NCBI RefSeq assembly: GCF_013391105.1
Contig: NZ_CP058335.1
Coordinates: 3,286,001 to 3,350,000, forward strand
DNA length: 64,000 nt
Direction: 5' to 3'
Source: Natronomonas salina
GTDB taxonomy: Archaea; Halobacteriota; Halobacteria; Halobacteriales; Haloarculaceae
Shown here piece after piece: positions 50,286 to 59,238 of the stretch (within the stretch, counting starts at the first letter, position 1; the number at the start of each line of letters is the position of its first letter). The notes under the pieces were generated by a model. The model saw only the letters and a list, made by a program, of their open reading frames with translations, was not told the origin of the DNA and searched no databases. Both the position numbers and the translations under genes were made by a program.

Positions 50286-51440
50286 ATGCCCTCCAGACGA
50301 TCGGTCCTCGCGGGCGCCGGGACACTCGCCGGTGCCGGCCTCGCGGGCTGCCTGAATCAGGACCCCGCAGCAGACGTGTCGCCCGGCACCGACGCCGACA
50401 CAGAGTGGCCCCAGCCCGGCGGAACCGACCGGTACGACTGCTATCTGAAGGACGCCGCCGCGCCCAGAGAGGAGCCGAGCGAGCGGTGGACCGCCGAGAC
50501 CAGCTCCCCGGTGGGTCGGCCCGTCGTCGCCGACGGCCGGGTCCTCCTGTTCACCCTCGGTGGCCTGTACGCCTACGACCTCGAGTCCGGCGAGGAGGTC
50601 TGGCGGCTCGACATGGACGACGTCGAGGTCAGGACGTCCCCGACGGTCGTGGACGGGACCGCCTATCTCGGCGTCGCCTTCCCGCACGGCGTGCTCGCGG
50701 TCGACGTCGAGGACGGAAGCCGTCTCTGGCACGCCGAACTCCAGCGGACCCCCTCGACCGCACCGGTCGTCGACCACCGGCGCGAACGGCTGGCCGTCGG
50801 CACCCACGGCAGACTCGCAGGCGTCGACGTGGAGGGAGAGAAACTCTGGAGCCGCCGGACGTTCAGTTCGGTGTCGGCGCTCACCTCGTGGGGAGACTCC
50901 ATCTACGCCGGTACCGAAGGTGGCGAGCTATACTGCTTCTACAACTACGACGACCCCCGGGGGCGCTGGCGTCGACAACTCGACGGCACCGTCGAACAGA
51001 TCGCACAGCTGAACGGTAGCGACATCGTGGTCTCGGTATTCGGTGGCCCCGTCGAGCGACGGGACGACAGCGAGGCGGGGGCCTCACGCTGGAGCCGCGA
51101 CACCGGATTCTATGGATTCGTCGCCGCGGGGAACACCTACGCCGTCGGCCACGGTCTCGCGTCCATCAGCACCCGAACGGGTGAGCGACACTGGACGGTG
51201 GACGACGGTCTCCGGGCGCGGCCAGCCGGCGCCGGCGACACCGTCTACACCGGCGGCGAGGGTTTCGTCGCTGCCTTCGCGATGGACGGCGGCATCGGCG
51301 TCGGCGATCACCGCGTCGGCTACGAGCGGTGGCGCCACGGCGTCGACGGCGAGGTGTTCGAGGGCGTCTCCGTCGCCGACGGCGCGGTGTTCGCCACCGC
51401 CGCCGACGAGAACGGTGCGACGCTCTACGCCCTCGAGTAG
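50286..51440 (+). CDS. PQQ-like beta-propeller lipoprotein
   Basis: The 384-aa extracellular protein has a twin-arginine signal and lipobox with Cys22 (SRRSVLAGAG to GLAGC). The mature part has repeated beta-propeller blades with the W-rich PQQ-like pattern (e.g. YAYDLESGEEVWRLD, AVDVEDGSRLWHAEL and RTGERHWTVDD). It has no cofactor residues that prove quinone binding. Function may be structural, like BamB-type propellers, and is unknown. It abuts deoC tail to tail. Confidence 0.88.
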   Translation: MPSRRSVLAGAGTLAGAGLAGCLNQDPAADVSPGTDADTEWPQPGGTDRYDCYLKDAAAPREEPSERWTAETSSPVGRPVVADGRVLLFTLGGLYAYDLESGEEVWRLDMDDVEVRTSPTVVDGTAYLGVAFPHGVLAVDVEDGSRLWHAELQRTPSTAPVVDHRRERLAVGTHGRLAGVDVEGEKLWSRRTFSSVSALTSWGDSIYAGTEGGELYCFYNYDDPRGRWRRQLDGTVEQIAQLNGSDIVVSVFGGPVERRDDSEAGASRWSRDTGFYGFVAAGNTYAVGHGLASISTRTGERHWTVDDGLRARPAGAGDTVYTGGEGFVAAFAMDGGIGVGDHRVGYERWRHGVDGEVFEGVSVADGAVFATAADENGATLYALE

Positions 51441-52085
51441 TCAGAACGCGCTCTCGTCGTAGCCCTCGACGAGCTCGACGCCCGAGGAGGCGCCGATGCG
51501 CTCGGCGCCGGCCTCCAGCATCGCGACCGCGTCCGCGAAGCTCCCGACGCCGCCGCTGGCCTTCACGGGGAGGTACTCGGCCATCACGCGGACGTCGTCG
51601 ACGGTCGCGCCGCCGACGGAGAAGCCGGTCGCGGTCTTCACGAATTCGGCGCCGGCCTCCTCGGCGAGCGTGCAGGCGGTCCGCAGTTCGTCCTCGGCGA
51701 GCAGCGGCGCCTCGACGATGACCTTGACTGGCACCGGGACGGCCGCCACGACGCGCTCGAGTTCCTCGGCGACGGCCTCGTCGTCGCCGGCGTGCAGTCG
51801 GCCGACGTTGACGACGACGTCGATCTCGTCGGCGCCGTCCTTCCAGGCCCGCTCGGCCTCGAACTCCTTGGTCTCGGGCGTCTCCTGGCCGTGCGGGAAC
51901 CCGCAGACGGTGACGAGCGTCACGTCGGGGGCGTACTCGGCCGCCTGGGCCACGTACGCCGGCGGGATGCAGGCGTTCATCCCGTGGTCGGCGGCCGCAT
52001 CGAGCACCGCCTCCACGTCGGGCCACGTCGTCTCCGGCCCGAGGACGGTGTGGTCGATACGCGCGGCGAACTCGTCGCGGTCCAT
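51441..52085 (-). CDS. deoC: Deoxyribose-phosphate aldolase
   Basis: This 214-aa TIM-barrel aldolase cleaves 2-deoxyribose-5-phosphate to glyceraldehyde-3-phosphate and acetaldehyde. The Schiff-base Lys is K150 in [11 protein letters not shown]; the proton-relay Lys is K175 in [20 protein letters not shown] is the family phosphate-site strand. ATG 52085 has a TATA box TTTTATCC near -27 on the minus strand, so it is leaderless. Confidence 0.95.
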   Translation of the reverse strand: MDRDEFAARIDHTVLGPETTWPDVEAVLDAAADHGMNACIPPAYVAQAAEYAPDVTLVTVCGFPHGQETPETKEFEAERAWKDGADEIDVVVNVGRLHAGDDEAVAEELERVVAAVPVPVKVIVEAPLLAEDELRTACTLAEEAGAEFVKTATGFSVGGATVDDVRVMAEYLPVKASGGVGSFADAVAMLEAGAERIGASSGVELVEGYDESAF

Positions 52086-52106
52086 ACCCGGTGGTTGCGA
52101 GCGACC

Positions 52107-52114
52107 GGGATAAA
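52107..52114 (-). promoter_or_regulatory. TATA box of deoC
   Basis: TTTTATCC on the minus strand, about 27 nt before the deoC ATG. Confidence 0.6.
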
Positions 52115-52164
52115 AACACCCCTCCGCAGTCGGTGGACGCCGGCTGCCCCTCCGACGGGACCGC

Positions 52165-53028
52165 TCAGCGCTCGTCCAGGTACCGAAGCACCCCGGCAAC
52201 GTCACGCTCGACGGTCGGGCTCTGCCACTCGGCGCCGAGGGAACCGACGATGGCTCCGACGTCGTCGCCGTGCTCGCGGCGCTTCGCCTCGACGACCTCG
52301 ACCCAGTCGGGGAGCATCCGCTCGTAGCGGTCGAGTTCCCGGACGGCGTCGTCGCCGCCCGGGCCGTAGTGCCCGTAGAAGTTCTTCTCGGGGTCGTACG
52401 CGCGCAGGCGGTCGACCGTCTCGAGGTTGGTCTCCAGGTCGAACCCCGGCGGGGGCGTGGTGGGCCGCATCTCGCCGGCGAGGTGCATCCCGGCGGCGTC
52501 GATGGAGAACAGCCCCTCGGTCGCGGGGTCGAAGGCCGCGTAGTGGTGCGGCGCGTGCCCCGGCGCGTCGATCAAGTCGAGTTCGCGGTCGCCGAGGTCG
52601 ACGGTTTCGCCGCCGGCGACCGACCGGCAGCGCGACGCGTCCAGCAGTTCCGGCTCGCCGTAGGCGTTCTCCGTCCCCATCGCCCGGTCGACGCTCTCCT
52701 TGAGCCGGGCGAGCTTCTCGGCGTCGGTGACGTAGGGCAGGCCGCGCTCGTGGACGTGGAAGGTGGCGTTCGGGAGTTCGTCGGCGAGCAGGCCGGCGCC
52801 GCCGGCGTGGTCGAGGTGGACGTGCGTGACGAGGACGTGGGCGACGGCTCCGGGGTCGATACCGAGCTCGTCGAGGGCGTCGAGGATGTGCGGAACGGAG
52901 TCGGCCGCGCCCGTATCGACGACGGCGGGCTCGGGGGCGTCGACGACGTACAGCGAGAGGGCGCCGGGCGTCCCCAGCAGGTGCGGGTCGACGGTGTGGA
53001 CGTCGCCGACCGCGTGCGTCACTGGCAT
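52165..53028 (-). CDS. Metallo-beta-lactamase fold hydrolase
   Basis: This 287-aa MBL-fold enzyme has the metal-binding motif THVHLDHAG, then downstream [11 protein letters not shown] with a third-site His and [12 protein letters not shown] with the bridging Asp, as in glyoxalase II or lactonase-like enzymes. The C-terminal ~60 residues are helical. ATG 53028 is used; the longer frame upstream is antisense to the phosphatase gene. Substrate is unknown. It is divergent from the phosphoglycolate phosphatase. Confidence 0.88.
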   Translation of the reverse strand: MPVTHAVGDVHTVDPHLLGTPGALSLYVVDAPEPAVVDTGAADSVPHILDALDELGIDPGAVAHVLVTHVHLDHAGGAGLLADELPNATFHVHERGLPYVTDAEKLARLKESVDRAMGTENAYGEPELLDASRCRSVAGGETVDLGDRELDLIDAPGHAPHHYAAFDPATEGLFSIDAAGMHLAGEMRPTTPPPGFDLETNLETVDRLRAYDPEKNFYGHYGPGGDDAVRELDRYERMLPDWVEVVEAKRREHGDDVGAIVGSLGAEWQSPTVERDVAGVLRYLDER

Positions 53029-53082
53029 GCGCCGCCGTACGACGGGACGGGGCTTGATACCTGCGGCGGGCGACGCGCCGGT

Positions 53083-53760
53083 ATGGAGCCGCCGCTGGCC
53101 GTCGACATCGACGGCACGTTGACCCGGCCGGACAAGTCCGTCGACCCCCGCGTGTTCGACCCGCTGCGGGACTGGAACGCGCCGGTCGTCGTCGCGACCG
53201 GGAAGTCGTTCCCGTACCCCGTCGGACTCTGCGAGTTCCTCGGCATCACCCAGAACGTCGTCGCGGAGAACGGCGGCGTGGTCTACGTCGAGGACGCCGA
53301 GAAGATCGTCCACAACGGGGACCGGGAGGGTGCCGAGGCGGTCGCCGCCGCGTACCGCGAGGCGGGGTACGACCTCGGCTGGGGCGCCGTCGACATGGTG
53401 AACCGCTGGCGCGAGACCGAACTCGCCGTCTCCCGCGAGCAGCCGCTCGAACCGCTGGAGCGCATCGCCGACGAGCACGGACTGGGCGTCGTCGATACGG
53501 GCTACGCCTACCACGTCAAGTCGACGGCGGTCGACAAAGGGGAGGGACTGAAGACCGCCGCCCGGCTGCTCGACCGCGACCCGGGGGAGTTCGTCGCCGT
53601 CGGCGACTCGGAGAACGACGCCGAGGTGTTCGGCGTCGCGGGCCGGTCCTACGCGGTCGCCAACGCCGACGAAAAGGCGACGGACGCGGCCGACGTCGTC
53701 ACCGACGCGTCGTTCGCCGACGGCTTTCTGGAGGCGCTCGACCGGGTCCGCGACGAGTAG
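53083..53760 (+). CDS. pgp: Phosphoglycolate phosphatase, archaeal HAD type
   Basis: This 225-aa HAD-IIB phosphatase starts MEPPLAVDIDGTLTRPDK with nucleophile D9 in DIDGT. It has the ATGKSFPYPV motif II, VKSTAVDKGEGL motif III Lys, and VGDSENDAEVF motif IV. This pattern matches Thermoplasma-type phosphoglycolate phosphatase. A TATA-like CTTGATAC lies at about -27 from the ATG. It is convergent with the histidine kinase, 6 bp between stops. Confidence 0.9.
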   Translation: MEPPLAVDIDGTLTRPDKSVDPRVFDPLRDWNAPVVVATGKSFPYPVGLCEFLGITQNVVAENGGVVYVEDAEKIVHNGDREGAEAVAAAYREAGYDLGWGAVDMVNRWRETELAVSREQPLEPLERIADEHGLGVVDTGYAYHVKSTAVDKGEGLKTAARLLDRDPGEFVAVGDSENDAEVFGVAGRSYAVANADEKATDAADVVTDASFADGFLEALDRVRDE

Positions 53761-53766
53761 CGACGG

Positions 53767-54951
53767 TCAGGGGGCCGGCTCGACCTGTTCGAGCCCGTCG
53801 GGACCGGCGTCCGACGACGCACCCTCCGGCGTAGCGCCCTCGTCCGCCGGCGGGTCGCCCCGCGGCAGTTCGATCGCGAACACCGACCCGTCAGGCCCCG
53901 TCTCGACGAGTTCGACCCGGCCGCCGTAGCGGTCCGCGAGCACGTGGACGAGGTAGAGGCCGAGTCCGTGATTCTCCTGGCCGCGCTCGAAGAGCGTCTC
54001 CCGGTCCTCGTCGGCGACGCCGGGTCCGTCGTCGGCGATCTCGACGCGGACGGACTCGGCTCTCGTCTCCACGTCCACGGCGACCCGGGGCGACTCGTCG
54101 GGGTTGTGCTCGACGGCGTTCGACAGCAGGTTCGAGAAGATGCGTGGCAGCAGGTCGTCGGCGAGGACGTACGGGTCGTCGTCGGTCGAGAGCTCCCACT
54201 CCACGTCGGCGTGGGTGGCACGGAGGTCCTCGAGTTCGTCGGCGATGACGTCGACGACGTCGACCGACTGCAGTTCGACCGAGTGCTCGACGGCCCGGAC
54301 GAGCACGCGGACGTCGCCGATGACGTCGGTCATGTCGCGACTCTGTCGGTCGATGGTCTCGACGTACTCGCGGGCCGGCGACGGGAGGTCCTCCTCCTCG
54401 AGCAGCGAGGCGTACCCCTGGATGATGCTCGCGTTGTTCAGCACCTCGTGTCTGAGGAGGCTGTTCAGGTAGTCGAGCCACTGTCGCTGGGTCTCCAGGT
54501 GCTCGGTCTCGAGGGCCTTCCGTTCGGCCTCGACGGCGCGGTGGATCGCCCGCGCCTCGAAGGTCCCGACGATGACACCGCCCAGACCGCCGACGTAGAC
54601 GGCCCACAGCGCCCACGAGAGGTTCCCGAAGAGGGTACCGTCGGGGAACTGCGATATGACGAACAGGTTGATGGCGAGGAACACGAGTGAGAAGCCGACC
54701 GTCCACTTGGCGACCCGCGGGTACCGGGCGACCTCGACTCCGCTCCGGCCGAGCCAGACACCGGCGGCGGTGATGCCGCCGGTGAACACCAGTGCCATGG
54801 CGTTGAACGCGATGCTCGTCGGCGTCAGGAGCCCCGCCGGCCCGTAGAACCAGGTCTCCACGGCGACGTCGGCGAGGAACGAGACCGCACCGAACGCGAC
54901 GAGGGCGTGCGGGACGTACTTCGCCCACCCTGGGGAGGCTTGCGCCGTCAT
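53767..54951 (-). CDS. Membrane sensor histidine kinase
   Basis: The 394-aa protein has an N-terminal domain of four membrane helices (about 14-32, 44-65, 82-101 and 110-130), a short coiled coil, and a histidine-phosphorylation site RHEVLNNASII with H168. The ATPase domain follows: N-box NLLSNAVEHNPD, G1 DDGPGVAD and GLGLYLVHVLADRYGG. There is no external sensor domain, so the stimulus may be membrane-borne. No response regulator is adjacent. The very long open frame upstream of ATG 54951 is antisense to the GTPase gene and not used. Confidence 0.91.
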   Translation of the reverse strand: MTAQASPGWAKYVPHALVAFGAVSFLADVAVETWFYGPAGLLTPTSIAFNAMALVFTGGITAAGVWLGRSGVEVARYPRVAKWTVGFSLVFLAINLFVISQFPDGTLFGNLSWALWAVYVGGLGGVIVGTFEARAIHRAVEAERKALETEHLETQRQWLDYLNSLLRHEVLNNASIIQGYASLLEEEDLPSPAREYVETIDRQSRDMTDVIGDVRVLVRAVEHSVELQSVDVVDVIADELEDLRATHADVEWELSTDDDPYVLADDLLPRIFSNLLSNAVEHNPDESPRVAVDVETRAESVRVEIADDGPGVADEDRETLFERGQENHGLGLYLVHVLADRYGGRVELVETGPDGSVFAIELPRGDPPADEGATPEGASSDAGPDGLEQVEPAP

Positions 54952-55212
54952 CGTCCGGAGCCGTACCCACCTCCACAGGGTGCTGGCTGGCGGATCGAAC
55001 AGGTCATGGGGAGAGACCGGGCCGAACCGGCATGAACCCGGGACTCGAGTCAGGTCTCGATTCCCGCGGCCGTCGGGCCTCCGTTCCGGCGCCGGGGCGG
55101 GGATCGAGCAGCCCCGCGACGGCGTCGCTGCCCGCGCCACACCCGGAGACGGCGGATTCTGCCGGAACCCCGCGGAACCCTTAACTCGGTGTGGTTGCAA
55201 TGCGCACGCAAC

Positions 55213-56820
55213 ATGAGCGCCGACCGGGCCGCGCTTCGGCGGGCCCTCGAACGGGGCGAACGGGAGGGTGGGAACGTCGAATTCAAGGAACGCCTCACCC
55301 GGGGCGTCCACCTCGCCGACGGGCGGCTCGAATCGCTCGCGGCGCAGTTGCGCCACCGCATCCTCTCCGGCGACGGCGAGGCGACGTACGTCGTGGGCGT
55401 CACCGACGACGGCGGCATCGCCGGCATCTCGCCGGACGCCTTCTCCGAGTCGATGGACGTCCTCTCCCTGCTCGCCGAGGAGGCCGGCGCCCACATCGAC
55501 GACGTCGAGACCTGGGGCGTCGGCGACGGTGACGGCCTCGTCGGCGTCGCGACGCTGCAGGAGGGCGCCGTCCTCGACGTCGACGACGACCACATCGTCG
55601 TCGGCACCGCCGGCCACGTCGACCACGGGAAGTCGACGCTCGTCGGCTCGCTCGTCACCGGCGACCCCGACGACGGCCAGGGCGGCACCCGGAGCTTCCT
55701 GGACGTCCAGCCCCACGAGATGGAGCGGGGGCTCTCGGCCGACCTCTCCTACGGCGTCTACGGCTTCGACGAGGAGGGGCCGGTCCGGATGGACAACCCC
55801 CACCGGAAGTCCGACCGCGCCCGCGTCGTCGAGGAGTCCGACCGCCTGGTCTCCTTCGTCGACACCGTCGGCCACGAGCCGTGGCTCCGGACGACCATCC
55901 GCGGGCTCGTCGGCCAGAAGCTCGACTACGGGCTGCTGGTGGTGGCGGCCGACGACGGCCCGACGAAGACCACCCGCGAGCACCTCGGCATCCTGCTCGC
56001 GACGGAGCTCCCCACCATCGTCGCCATCACGAAGGCCGACGTGGTGAGCGACGAGCGCGTCCGCGAGGTCGAACGCGAGGTCGAGCGGCTGCTCCGGAAC
56101 GCCGACCGGACGCCGCTGCTCGTCGAGCGCCACGGCGTCGAGACGGCCCTCGACGAGATCAACGAGCAGGTCGTCCCGGTGCTGACGACTAGCGCGGTGA
56201 CGAAGGAGGGCCTGGACGCCCTCGACGAACTGTTCGAGCACCTGCCGAAGACGAGCGCCACGGAAGGGGCGTTCTCGATGTACATCGACCGCACCTACAA
56301 CGTGACCGGCGTCGGCGCCGTCGCCTCGGGGACGGTCCGCTCCGGCACCGTCGAGGCCGGCGACGAACTGCTCGTCGGGCCGCTGGCCGACGGCTCGTTC
56401 CGCGAGGTCGAGGTCCGCTCCATCGAGATGCACTACCACCGCGTCGACGAGGCCTCCGCCGGCCGCATCGTCGGCATCGCCCTGAAGGGCATCGGCGAGG
56501 CCGACCTCGACCGCGGGATGGTGCTGCTCCCCCGCGAGGCGGACCCGACGGCCGTCCGGGAGTTCGAGGCCGAGGTGATGGTGCTGAACCACCCGACCCG
56601 GATCGACGACGGCTACGAGCCGGTCGTCCACCTCGAGACGATCAGCGAGACGGCGTCCATCCACCCGGAGGGCGGCCAGCTCCTGCCCGGCGACACCGGC
56701 ACCGCCAGCGTCCGGTTCAAGTTCCACCCCTACATGGTCGAGGAGGGCCAGCGGTTCGTCTTCCGCGAGGGCAGTTCCAAGGGCGTCGGGACCGTCACCG
56801 ACATCGTCGACGAGGAGTAA
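55213..56820 (+). CDS. GTPBP1-like translational GTPase
   Basis: This 535-aa EF-Tu-superfamily GTPase has P-loop GTAGHVDHGKST (131-142), G3 DTVGHEPW and G4 TKAD, followed by EF-Tu domains 2 and 3. About 125 residues precede the G domain, as in eukaryotic GTPBP1/2. GTPBP1 is linked to mRNA turnover and ribosome rescue in eukaryotes. The archaeal role is unclear. The GHE variant of the usual GHxDF motif II is typical of the family. It is divergent from the histidine kinase and monocistronic. Confidence 0.9.
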   Translation: MSADRAALRRALERGEREGGNVEFKERLTRGVHLADGRLESLAAQLRHRILSGDGEATYVVGVTDDGGIAGISPDAFSESMDVLSLLAEEAGAHIDDVETWGVGDGDGLVGVATLQEGAVLDVDDDHIVVGTAGHVDHGKSTLVGSLVTGDPDDGQGGTRSFLDVQPHEMERGLSADLSYGVYGFDEEGPVRMDNPHRKSDRARVVEESDRLVSFVDTVGHEPWLRTTIRGLVGQKLDYGLLVVAADDGPTKTTREHLGILLATELPTIVAITKADVVSDERVREVEREVERLLRNADRTPLLVERHGVETALDEINEQVVPVLTTSAVTKEGLDALDELFEHLPKTSATEGAFSMYIDRTYNVTGVGAVASGTVRSGTVEAGDELLVGPLADGSFREVEVRSIEMHYHRVDEASAGRIVGIALKGIGEADLDRGMVLLPREADPTAVREFEAEVMVLNHPTRIDDGYEPVVHLETISETASIHPEGGQLLPGDTGTASVRFKFHPYMVEEGQRFVFREGSSKGVGTVTDIVDEE

Positions 56821-56891
56821 TCCCGCGGCGAGTTCTTTCCCGTTTTGATACCGCGAAACGTAGGCGTGAACGGCTCGTGACACCGGCCGGG

Positions 56892-56902
56892 CGACTTTTG
56901 AT
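56892..56902 (+). promoter_or_regulatory. TATA-like box of the small secreted protein gene
   Basis: ACTTTTGATAA (about 56893-56903) is centred about 28 nt before ATG 56927, fitting a leaderless transcript. Confidence 0.45.
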
Positions 56903-56926
56903 AACCCCTGCGGGTCCCGAACACAG

Positions 56927-57319
56927 ATGTTCACCAGTCGAACCGGCCGGCGGCTCCTGCTGCTGGTCACCGTCAGTATCGCGCTCCTGATCGCCGGCAC
57001 CGGCGCCGCGGCGGCCTGCGACACCTGTGCCGACCCCGACCAGGAGGAGTCAGACCACGAGCCGTTCTGGTCGAACGACGACTTCCCGTACGACACCAGC
57101 GAGAACAACTCCTTCGTCGACATCGTCGTCGACGAAACAGAAGAGGAGATGGAGGAGGACTTCGGCGGCGGCTCCGACGCGGCGGCCGCGAGCGCGTCGG
57201 CGGGTGACGCCTCAGTGACCGTGTCCGCGAACGCCGAGGGCGCGACGGTGGCCGGCGGCACAACGAGCGCGGAGGCGGGCGTGACACTCCGCTCCGGGGC
57301 CCCGTTCGCCGACGAGTAA
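56927..57319 (+). CDS. Small secreted acidic protein
   Basis: This 130-aa protein has a signal peptide (LLLLVTVSIALLIAGTGAAA) followed by ACDTCADPDQEES, where CDTC could bind metal or form a disulfide near the mature N-terminus. The rest is an acidic, Ala/Ser/Thr-rich, probably disordered region. I recognise no family. It is monocistronic and convergent with the HAD gene, 33 bp apart. Confidence 0.68.
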   Translation: MFTSRTGRRLLLLVTVSIALLIAGTGAAAACDTCADPDQEESDHEPFWSNDDFPYDTSENNSFVDIVVDETEEEMEEDFGGGSDAAAASASAGDASVTVSANAEGATVAGGTTSAEAGVTLRSGAPFADE

Positions 57320-57352
57320 GGGTCGTCCCGTGAAGACTTTCGAGACGGCCCC

Positions 57353-58030
57353 TCACCGACGTTCTACGATCGACGGGAACGCCTCGAGTGTCGGGACCCG
57401 GTGGTCGGGCTCCGGCTCCGCGGGTTGGTCGTCCTCCGAGAGCCACACCGATTGTACACCCGCTGCACGGGCGCCAGCGACGTCCGACTCCAGCGAGTTG
57501 CCGACGTGGACCGTCCGGTCCGGCCGGGCGTCCAGCGCCGACAGGGCCACCTCGAACGGCTCGGGGTCCGGCTTCGCTGCCGCGTCGTAGCCGGCGTGGA
57601 CCACCACGTCGAACGCGTCGGCCAGTCCGAGCGCCTCGAGCTTCGGCGCCTGCATCTCCGGCGAGCCGTTCGTCACGAGCCCGAGCGGGAGCTCCGAGAC
57701 CGCGTCGACGGCCGCCTCGACGCCCGGTAACGGTTCGACGTCGCCGTGGTCGCGCTCGGCGGCGTACGCCCGCGCCACCCGACGACCCACCGCGGGGTCC
57801 CGACCCTTCGACTCGGCGATGGCCGCGAAGCACCGCTCACGGAGGTCCGCCATCGAGTCGCTGTCGCCGACGAACTCGGGGTACCGGGCGTGGTACTCCT
57901 CGCGGGTGATGAACGGCTCCACGCCGGTCGCCTCGAACGCCGCCTCGAGCAGCTCCGACCCCGACCGGCGGTACCGGCAGAGCGTGTCGTCGAGGTCGAA
58001 CAGGACCGCGTCGAGTTGCACGGTCCTCAT
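57353..58030 (-). CDS. HAD-superfamily hydrolase (YjjG/haloacid dehalogenase-like)
   Basis: The 225-aa enzyme has motif I FDLDDTLC (nucleophile Asp14), a helical cap, motif II LVTNGSP, a conserved Lys in AAKPDPEPF and motif III VGNSLESDVAGA. Substrate is not known. ATG 58030 gives MRTVQLDAVLFDLDDT; the longer upstream frame is antisense to the aminotransferase gene. It lies 46 bp downstream of the aminotransferase on the same strand, so the two may be co-transcribed. Confidence 0.88.
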   Translation of the reverse strand: MRTVQLDAVLFDLDDTLCRYRRSGSELLEAAFEATGVEPFITREEYHARYPEFVGDSDSMADLRERCFAAIAESKGRDPAVGRRVARAYAAERDHGDVEPLPGVEAAVDAVSELPLGLVTNGSPEMQAPKLEALGLADAFDVVVHAGYDAAAKPDPEPFEVALSALDARPDRTVHVGNSLESDVAGARAAGVQSVWLSEDDQPAEPEPDHRVPTLEAFPSIVERR

Positions 58031-58076
58031 TCGACCGCCGAACCCAAATGTCGTTCGGCGCACGACGTCGGCGGAC

Positions 58077-59141
58077 TCAGGCGTGCCGGTCCAGGAACGA
58101 CCCAACTCGCGACAGCCCCTCCTCCAGTTCCTCTCGGTGCAATCCGTAGCCGATCCTGAAGTACTCCGGCCGTCCGAACGCCTCGCCCGGCGCGAGCACG
58201 ACCGACGCCTCCTCGACGAGGCTGCGGCAGAACGACCGTCCGCCGGCGAAGCCCTCCGGCACCTCGACGAAAGCGTTGACGCCGCAGTCGGGATCCGACC
58301 ACGACAGGTCGCGCTCCTCGAGGAAGTCGACGACGACGGAGCGGTGTTCCGCCGCGAGTTCGCGGTTCTCCGCGAGCAGTTCCTCACGGCGCTCGAAGGC
58401 CTGCCGGGCGACGTGCTGGCCGAACTTCGGCGGCGAGATGGTGGTGTAGTCCTTCCAGTTCTCCGCGGCGGCGACGACCGCGGCCGACCCGCAGAGCCAG
58501 CCGAATCGCAGGCCGGCGAGGCCGAAGGCCTTGGAGAACCCCCCGGTCGAGACGCCGTAGCGGCCGAAGCTGGCGACCGGCGGCGTCGGGTCCGCCGCGA
58601 GCATCCGGTACACCTCGTCGCAGAGCAGGTAGGTGCCGTTGTCCTCGCAGACGTCGTAGACGGCACGCATCGTCGCCTCGTCGTGGGCGCGTCCGGTCGG
58701 GTTGTTCGGATTGTTGACGACGACGAGGTCGGTCTCCGGTCGGACGGCCTCGGCGACGGTGTCGGGGTCGAGCGTCCACTCCGGCTCCTCGAGCGGGACC
58801 TCGGTCACCTCGCCGACGGCGTCCGGGAGCGCGGTCAGGGAGCCGTACGTCGGCGTGACGACGACGGCGTGGGCGTCGGCGAGCGCGAGGAACGCCAGGA
58901 GGTTGGCCTCCTGGGTCCCGCAGGTGAACAGCGTCTCGTCGGCGGTGCGGTCGTGGAGGGCGCCGACGTCGGCGCGGAACTCGGGGTCGCCGGCCGTCGG
59001 GATCACGTAGCCCAGTTCGCCGGGGTCGGTGTCGAAGCGGTCGGCGGGGAGGGGCCGGACGCCGCTCTCCGCGAGCATGATATCGGCGTCGGGTTCGACC
59101 TCGGCGAACCAGCGTTCGAGGTCGAAGGGGGCAATCTCCAT
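58077..59141 (-). CDS. PLP-dependent aminotransferase, class I/II
   Basis: The 354-aa fold-type I aminotransferase has the PLP Lys K204 in STGGFSKAFGLAG, NNPNNPTGRAHD (residues ~143-154) and CDEVYR (~174-179), with the C-terminal substrate Arg probably in YFRIGYGL. It is shorter than aspartate aminotransferase (~390 aa) and resembles capreomycidine-synthase/AAT-I-like archaeal homologues. Specific substrate is not clear. Confidence 0.9.
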   Translation of the reverse strand: MEIAPFDLERWFAEVEPDADIMLAESGVRPLPADRFDTDPGELGYVIPTAGDPEFRADVGALHDRTADETLFTCGTQEANLLAFLALADAHAVVVTPTYGSLTALPDAVGEVTEVPLEEPEWTLDPDTVAEAVRPETDLVVVNNPNNPTGRAHDEATMRAVYDVCEDNGTYLLCDEVYRMLAADPTPPVASFGRYGVSTGGFSKAFGLAGLRFGWLCGSAAVVAAAENWKDYTTISPPKFGQHVARQAFERREELLAENRELAAEHRSVVVDFLEERDLSWSDPDCGVNAFVEVPEGFAGGRSFCRSLVEEASVVLAPGEAFGRPEYFRIGYGLHREELEEGLSRVGSFLDRHA

Positions 59142-59238
59142 ACGTGGCGGTCGGGGGCGTCCCTCAAAAGCGCGCCGTCACGGCGTCGACGGTGACGGTC
59201 GCCAGCCAGGCGCAACGGTCACGTGCCGCACCCAGCGG

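Noticed and set aside
53767-57261. Very long minus-strand open frame of 1164 codons across the GTPase gene
   Set aside because: Only the last 394 residues (from ATG 54951) form a histidine kinase. The rest is antisense to the GTPBP1-like gene and open because high-GC codon bias removes stops on the other strand.
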